Source: Hydractinia symbiolongicarpus (taxonomy: Eukaryota > Cnidaria > Hydrozoa > Anthoathecata > Hydractiniidae). Taken from it: a DNA stretch of 64,000 nt. The translations under genes and the position numbers were made by a program. The stretch spans positions 13,084,001-13,148,000 of the forward strand of contig NC_079887.1 of the NCBI RefSeq assembly GCF_029227915.1, written 5' to 3'. Below, piece after piece: positions 58,759 to 64,000 of the stretch (positions are counted from its first letter, which is position 1; every line of letters starts with the position of its first letter). The notes beneath the pieces are model-generated. The model saw only the letters and a list, made by a program, of their open reading frames with translations. It made no database searches and was not told where the DNA came from.

Positions 58759-59978
58759 TGCTTTTAGAACACGCGTATCATTTTCTTCAAATTTAGCTTT
58801 CTTCGTGTCTGCGTTAAAATGGGCATTGCTTTTGTGAGGATTATTGGCTTGAAGTTGTATTTGTTCCCAAAGTGGTTGCAGTACATACTTTTTGATTTTA
58901 TGGTTGATAGAAAATTGATTTTAATCAGTAAAAATCTAGGAAACTATCTGGCGAACTCAACACCAAATAGTAATCATATTACGCTAGATAGCTACATCAA
59001 TTATAAATTTTCAGGTAGTGGTACAATACACAGTTTTTATGTCTTACAGACTTAGCACAGACTGACAAAAATAGATATACAACGATAAAATAGATATATA
59101 ACGCTAGATATATCATTTATAAATATTCAGTTAATAGTACAATACTGTTTTCACGCTTCATCGTTAACAAGTGGCCTAAAAAAAGAGGAAAAAAATCTTT
59201 ATGGTCAGCGCCTGACCTTTTTTCCTCCTTCGTGGTCGTCGTCGCGGTGTTGCGATGTTTCAGGGTATAGCTATAAATTATCTCTTAGTTAAGCCTAGCA
59301 AATAAGAAATAAGTTTTATTAAATTTTAGTTTGAATTCGCAAGTTACACTTGTATTAATTTCATATTTTGAATTTTATGGAATGACAAGCAAACCAGCCC
59401 GACTAACCGGGATCTCGTTTTTTTCAACACAAATCCCGACGAGGCATTTAACACCTCCCGCTTAAGTTATTTCGATCCCTAAATGCACTTGTTTTCTGAA
59501 CAAAAACATTAATGAATAAACTTTTATCAATATTTTTTTGATTTTAAAAGTTATTTGATAAAAATATATAGTTTATGAATTATATATAAAAATATATGTA
59601 AAAAACTTTATTGAAAAGTACACACTTTTCATGAAACTATTTTTTAGCCCAGAAAACTTCATGTGATGCATGAACACCCTTTAGGAGCTGTTCATATGGA
59701 AATATTTCGTCGGTTAGCGCGAAAATATTTCAGCATGATATAATTTTTAGTTATTGTTCATATAGCATGGGCGAGAAAACTTTTCCTCGGGTGAGAAAAT
59801 ACCATGTGATAAGTTATTTACTTCTTAAATTCAAAAGTACTTTAGAATGCGTAAGAACAGTTGATTTTCGGCATAATATGAAGCGGAAGCAAGAAAAGAA
59901 AAAACGAAAAAAGCATCAAAAATTATTTAAAAAAAACAAAATATTACTCATTTATACCCAAGGTTTTTCTTATTCGGT

Positions 59979-62556
59979 ATGAAATGGAAATCACAGATGA
60001 AGTTCGGAAGAAGAAACATGAAACTTTTTCTTAGTTATATTCTGTTTACATACTATTTTCAACTATATCATTGTGACGATCCGCTGTTTAAGAAGTATCC
60101 AGCAGAATTTTTAGAATTTTTAAATGGTTCGCCTAATGGAAGCGTGAGGTATCTGAACAATAGGTAAAGTTACATTCTTTTACATTAACGAGTTTAATTT
60201 TCGCGGAGAGGTATTTTTGCCAACTTGCACTACGTTGATTTTTCGCGAAAGATTAATTTTGCGAATTATAGGAATAAAGAACAATAACAAATATGCGCAT
60301 ATATGATATGGTAGTGTAACATAGTGAAAGTATAAATGTAATGAAAAATGAAAATATGATTAATTACTTCTAAGTTTTTGTAATATTTTGACAAAAGCTA
60401 TTTTCGCGAATCGTTGTCATTTTTTGCGAAAAAAAAATCTCGTAGCTTAAAAAGCAAAAAAAAAAAAAAAAAAATTGGGGGGGGGGGGGGGGGGGAGAAA
60501 GAACAAAGAGAATGAAATCTTTAAAAATATTTTTTTTGTTTAGCCGTGTGTTGGAACTTCGTGGTGACGACAGATATGACGTGATCGTTACAAGTTCCTC
60601 AGAAAGGGAAGAAACGGAAACCATCAGTTACCAATGCATGAAACGTAATGAAAATATAGTTACATCTCTACCAAGTAAATTGAAGAGGATAACTCCTTGT
60701 CATATCAGTCTACCCTTTTATAAAACAAAGGCAGCAGAGTATTTTGCGAGCATATGAAAGTAAAAGTATTTTTGTGTGCACTATTTCCCATAGCAGACTG
60801 GGAAAGTGTGCGGAACCTCTAGTGACGAGAAATATTAAAATGATTTAAATATTTTTATCCACTTCACTTCTTCAATTAGTCTAAAATCTTCATCTTTATG
60901 CAAGTTGTTTAGAAAAAACGTTTGATTTATGTTCGGTTTGTACATCAAGTCTTTTTGTAAACAAAGAACTACAAATAGCCTTCAAAATACGATGATTTCG
61001 CTCTTATCCTTTTTTTTTTTGCAAGGATAGCTTATCGTTTGGAAATATAGGGAAAGTAAAAAAAAATAAACACATCTTGGGAAAATGTGTCCGAAAGAGC
61101 TTCTTACAGGGGTTTTACCTTTATAGACCCCAATAGAAATTTAGTAGAACAAAATGGTGAAAAAAATCGAAAGTTTTAATAATTTCACAGGAAACTGAAA
61201 TTCTCAAACATGCAAATGAGTAATTCACAAAAATTCTTGCAAGCTAGCTATTATATCAACCTGGAACGAGCTTTAAGAGAAAAACCACAAATTTATGAAT
61301 TAGGCCAAAGAGCGCGTGTGCGTTGGTACTAAGCAACAACCCAAACTTCTTAACGTATATTGAGTTCCACTTTATAGCGTTACATAACGAGCATGCTTAA
61401 ACGAGGCATTTCTTTCATTGGCTAGGACAACACAATAAGCTTGCGGTTGCGTTTCTTTAATTAATTATTCCATCATGTCCCAAACCCTAAACTTTGCGAA
61501 ACCTGGCAGCTAAATAATTTGCTTTACTATATCAGAGACTTTGAGTACTAGCTATACTTCTATACTTTTAACAATTTGCACCTCCAACAAATACAGCATA
61601 GATCCTTGTGGAGAAATATTTAAGGAAAGACAGCGCTGCATTTAAATGTCATTTTTTTAATTCTAGCTAAAAGATATTGCTCAGATAATCCGAATTATTG
61701 CGAATACGAAGAAGGAGACGATGACACAAATATAATTGTGTCAGTCCCACACGGTGGTACGCACAAACCTGACGACATACCAGACCGCGTCGCAGGCTGC
61801 TATATCAACGACACGTGCATTTACACTCATGACTGCGTGAACATTACGAACGGGACACGAAGAGACAATATAAAATGTTCGTATTTTTCACAACAAGATT
61901 TTATGGCTAAAAACACTTCCTTAAAGCTTACACGACAAATTGAATTGGTTACAGGGAAAAGATCACATTTTATAGTAAGCAATCTACACAGAACGAAACT
62001 TGATGTTAATAGGGAAATCCATGAGGCGGCATTAGGTATAAAGGAAGCTGAAATAGTATGGAAGAGTTTTCATAGCTTTATTAAACTTGCTAAGCAGAAG
62101 TTAAACAGAAAACCAGGAATTATATTTGACATTCACACCCAGTCGCATTCAGCGGCAAGTCTGGAAATTGGTTATGCTATACCGTCGAATAAATTAAACA
62201 AGAACATATTACATATGGAAAATTCTTCGATATATTCTTTAGGTAAACGTTTACAAAACAGAACAAATTTCGAAGAATTAATATATGGTAATATTAGTCT
62301 AGGTAGGTTTACGGAAGATATGGGAATTGAAACAATACCATCACCAAGGAAGCGTTCTCCCGGTGATTTATCATATTTTCCTGGCGGATATATTATTCGT
62401 AAACATGGATCCAAAAATAGAGGTAAAGTCGATGCCATTCAATTGGAGAGTTCTTCACAAAGTCAGCGTGCTGAAAACTTTCAAAATTACACCACCTTGC
62501 TAGCAAAAGCAGTTGTTAAATTCGTAAAAATAAACTATGAAAGGAATGGGGAGTAG
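59979..62556 (+). CDS. secreted N-formylglutamate-amidohydrolase-like protein
   Basis: Three exons: 59979/60018-60163, 60544-60674 and 61667-62556. Phases match at both joins (AG|C gives Ser; A|CT gives Thr). Starting at the third ATG (60018) the protein is 388 aa and opens with a signal peptide, MKLFLSYILFTYYFQLYHC; from 59979 it is 401 aa. In 388-aa numbering the catalytic-type motifs of the FGase fold (Pfam N-formylglutamate amidohydrolase) are SVPHGG at 118-123, IPDR further on, HRTKLDVNR at 200-208, DIHTQSH at 247-253 and IQLESS near 350. These are zinc-ligand and substrate-binding positions in the family. Two extra cysteine clusters (GCYINDTC, HDC, KC) sit after PHGG, fitting an extracellular enzyme. 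Bacterial relatives release glutamate from N-formylglutamate; the substrate of this secreted animal form is not known to me. Intron 1 holds a long poly-A/poly-G run. Confidence 0.85.
60456..60495 (+). repeat. A19-TT-G19 homopolymer pair in intron 1
   Basis: Nineteen A then TT then nineteen G. Both runs are typical mutation hotspots and assembly risks. The acceptor of exon 2 is only 47 bp downstream. Confidence 0.95.
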
Positions 62557-62559
62557 AAA

Positions 62560-62724
62560 AACTGAAAATAACTAATTGTAGATCTGTAATGTTTAAAATG
62601 TTATGTGATTAACTTTTATCATGTTGACTTTCGGATCAAAGAAATTGCAACTGAATCTCCTTTTTTTGTTGACAAAACCTCTAGGTCTTTTAGTAGCTAG
62701 AAAAATCGACAATGTTAATAAGTT
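62560..62724. other. 3' flank of the amidohydrolase-like gene
   Basis: No canonical AATAAA is seen close to the stop codon, so the polyadenylation site is undefined. Confidence 0.35.
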
Positions 62725-63345
62725 AAGCCGTGTTTACATTTGCAATGCAAGCGTAAACGCAAGAAAAATACATATGTGCAATATTAATTCTAAAATTTGA
62801 GGCAAACGCAGACTGGAACATGAAAACGCAAGAAAACATAAACTAACATAATGGATAAAAGAGCCGTATCTATGTTATCATAACCTAACAAAGGAGAATA
62901 GGATAACAAAATACGGAGGAAATGGAATTTAACATACTGTAGCAGGATCGATGGTAAACAAATCGTCACGCCGCTAAAAAAGTGGTTTATCATCTTTTTT
63001 ATTATTATCATGGCAAAACAAAGATTACGAGAGCAACTTTTTCTACCAGCTTATCTTAAAATATTCTACATTCAGTACATTTATAATATTTCTGACTTCA
63101 AGTTACCACAGTTTTCTTATCTTTATCCTTAAAGATATTCTTGCGTTTGTTGTTGCGTCTTCATTTACTGGCGTTTTATGGTTCACACTACAAACTTATG
63201 CTACAAACGCAGACGCAAACACAAGAATATCTAAACTTTTTGATATATTGTGTCGAGTTTATGCTTGCGTTGAAATGGCGTTCACACAGTCTTTTTCTTG
63301 CGTTTGCGTTTTCGTATTTCGTTTGCGTCTCAAGTTTGAACCAGC
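62725..63345. repeat. ACGCAAAC-motif-rich repeat region
   Basis: The words ACGCAAG, GCAAACGCAG, CAGACGCAAAC and their complements (TTGCGTTTGCG) occur about a dozen times on both strands. The left part starts GCCGTGTTTACATTTGCAA, and 'gttcacactacaaac' and 'ggcgttcacacagt' recur. This density of inverted short motifs suggests one or two nested DNA transposon derivatives. Exact ends are not resolved. Confidence 0.5.
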
Positions 63346-63738
63346 CAAACATTGGGTCAAAGCAACGCCATTTTGATATGACTTCAAAGAAAACAGATAT
63401 ATTAAAAAGTTGTTTGGAAAAGCGAATTTTTACTACGGGGCGCAGTTTGTTTTTCACGATAAAAACAACAAACATTTGGCGAATTTAAAATACTGAATGC
63501 AAACACTCTTTTGAGAATTGAAAACATAATGGTTATTTGAATTTTTAAGTACTTTCCAGTTATTTACAAGAAATGCTCTGATCCTACTTAATTAATCGAA
63601 TTAAATACGCAAAATTCTTGGCAAATTTCCATGCTTCTTGCCCAGAGTATAGTGGAGAGGTTAAGAGAAATAACAAACATATTACGAACAATAGCTATAT
63701 TATGTAAGAAATTAGTTGACAGAAAAATTTAACCATTA
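63346..63738. other. non-coding stretch
   Basis: Nothing recognised. Confidence 0.4.
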
Positions 63739-63822
63739 CACTTCCCGCGTTTTAAGAACTACGAAATTGTAAAAACGCGCATTTCCCGCACTTTTAAAAA
63801 AGTGTGTTGCGCACAGGAAGTG
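63739..63822. mobile_element. 84-bp MITE-like element, TTA-flanked
   Basis: Ends CACTTCC and GGAAGTG are inverted and flanked by TTA on both sides, the target typical of PIF/Harbinger elements. The interior contains GCACTTTT / AAAAGTGT, a nested inverted repeat, and CGCG-rich words. Confidence 0.45.
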
Positions 63823-64000
63823 TTATAAAAGCGCATCTTGAGTCTCACCTTCCCACACATGAGTTATAACCGTCTTTATTGCATATTCATATTTATCTTT
63901 TTCTGTGTACACTTTGTGCACATTGACCAATCAGTCAAGCTACTCTTCTACTTTATAGACTTTACATATTATTGGTTTAAAATGGGATTTTCTGTTTACA

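Larger units (their letters stand above)
51960..59975. other. 8-kb stretch without a recognised gene
   Basis: No convincing exon. It holds TTCGCGAAA-type repeat debris (52140-52510, 57240-57320), a hairpin at 52297-52339, (ATT)n near 52873-52893, paired CRE sites at 58719-58758, and a short duplicated segment at about 58981-59040 and 59100-59160. Open frames such as 58819-59055 show no domain. Confidence 0.45.

Noticed and set aside
62790-63475. Open frames on both strands in the last 1.2 kb
   Set aside because: They lie in ACGCAAAC-rich repeat sequence, overlap each other and show no domain.
1-64000. Bacterial-type operons, phage or CRISPR systems
   Set aside because: Introns, TATA boxes, AATAAA signals, SINEs and Helitron-like elements mark this as eukaryotic sequence; no prokaryotic gene arrangement is present.

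Overview
The window is eukaryotic, AT-rich, gene-poor and rich in introns and repeats. The strongest clue to its owner is a complete GLWamide preprohormone on the minus strand near 51 kb. It has 17 decapeptide units, mostly KPPGLWGRD, and a first unit reading QRPPGLWGRE. From what I know of the family, that arrangement is typical of the colonial hydroid Hydractinia, so I read this as a Hydractinia-type hydrozoan nuclear contig. Species is inferred, not proven.

Layout: 0-19 kb holds a small family of 89-residue secreted peptides. Two intact copies (8256-8525 minus, 17700-17969 plus) lie in opposite arms of a large diverged inverted duplication (about 7.5-10.6 kb against 16.3-18.75 kb). Two broken relatives lie at 0.24-1.05 kb and 10.9-11.6 kb. 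A 3.1-kb non-autonomous hAT-like transposon fills 2327-5438. 19-35 kb is mostly non-coding. It contains scattered candidate exons of small secreted or cysteine-rich proteins (23.9-27.3 kb), a tRNA-derived SINE at 28.95 kb, and old repeats. 35.4-38.3 kb carries a three-exon minus-strand gene whose coiled coil resembles the geminin/GEMC1/multicilin family; its first intron holds an ~100-bp tandem repeat split by a short Helitron-like element. 39-46 kb is TE debris: a TA-flanked MITE, Helitron-like copies, a second SINE and a perfect hairpin. 46.7-47.3 kb is a claudin/PMP22-like four-helix membrane protein on the minus strand that needs a 43-bp intron, or a frameshift, to be complete. 50.8-51.9 kb is the GLWamide gene. 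52-60 kb is nearly empty. 60.0-62.6 kb is a three-exon plus-strand gene for a secreted N-formylglutamate-amidohydrolase-like protein. The last 1.4 kb is repeats.

There is no operon logic here; the genes look independent. Several have a splice acceptor a few bases upstream of the ATG, which fits 5'-UTR introns or hydrozoan spliced-leader trans-splicing. All exon joins were made by reading frames and splice consensus by eye. No transcript or database was consulted.
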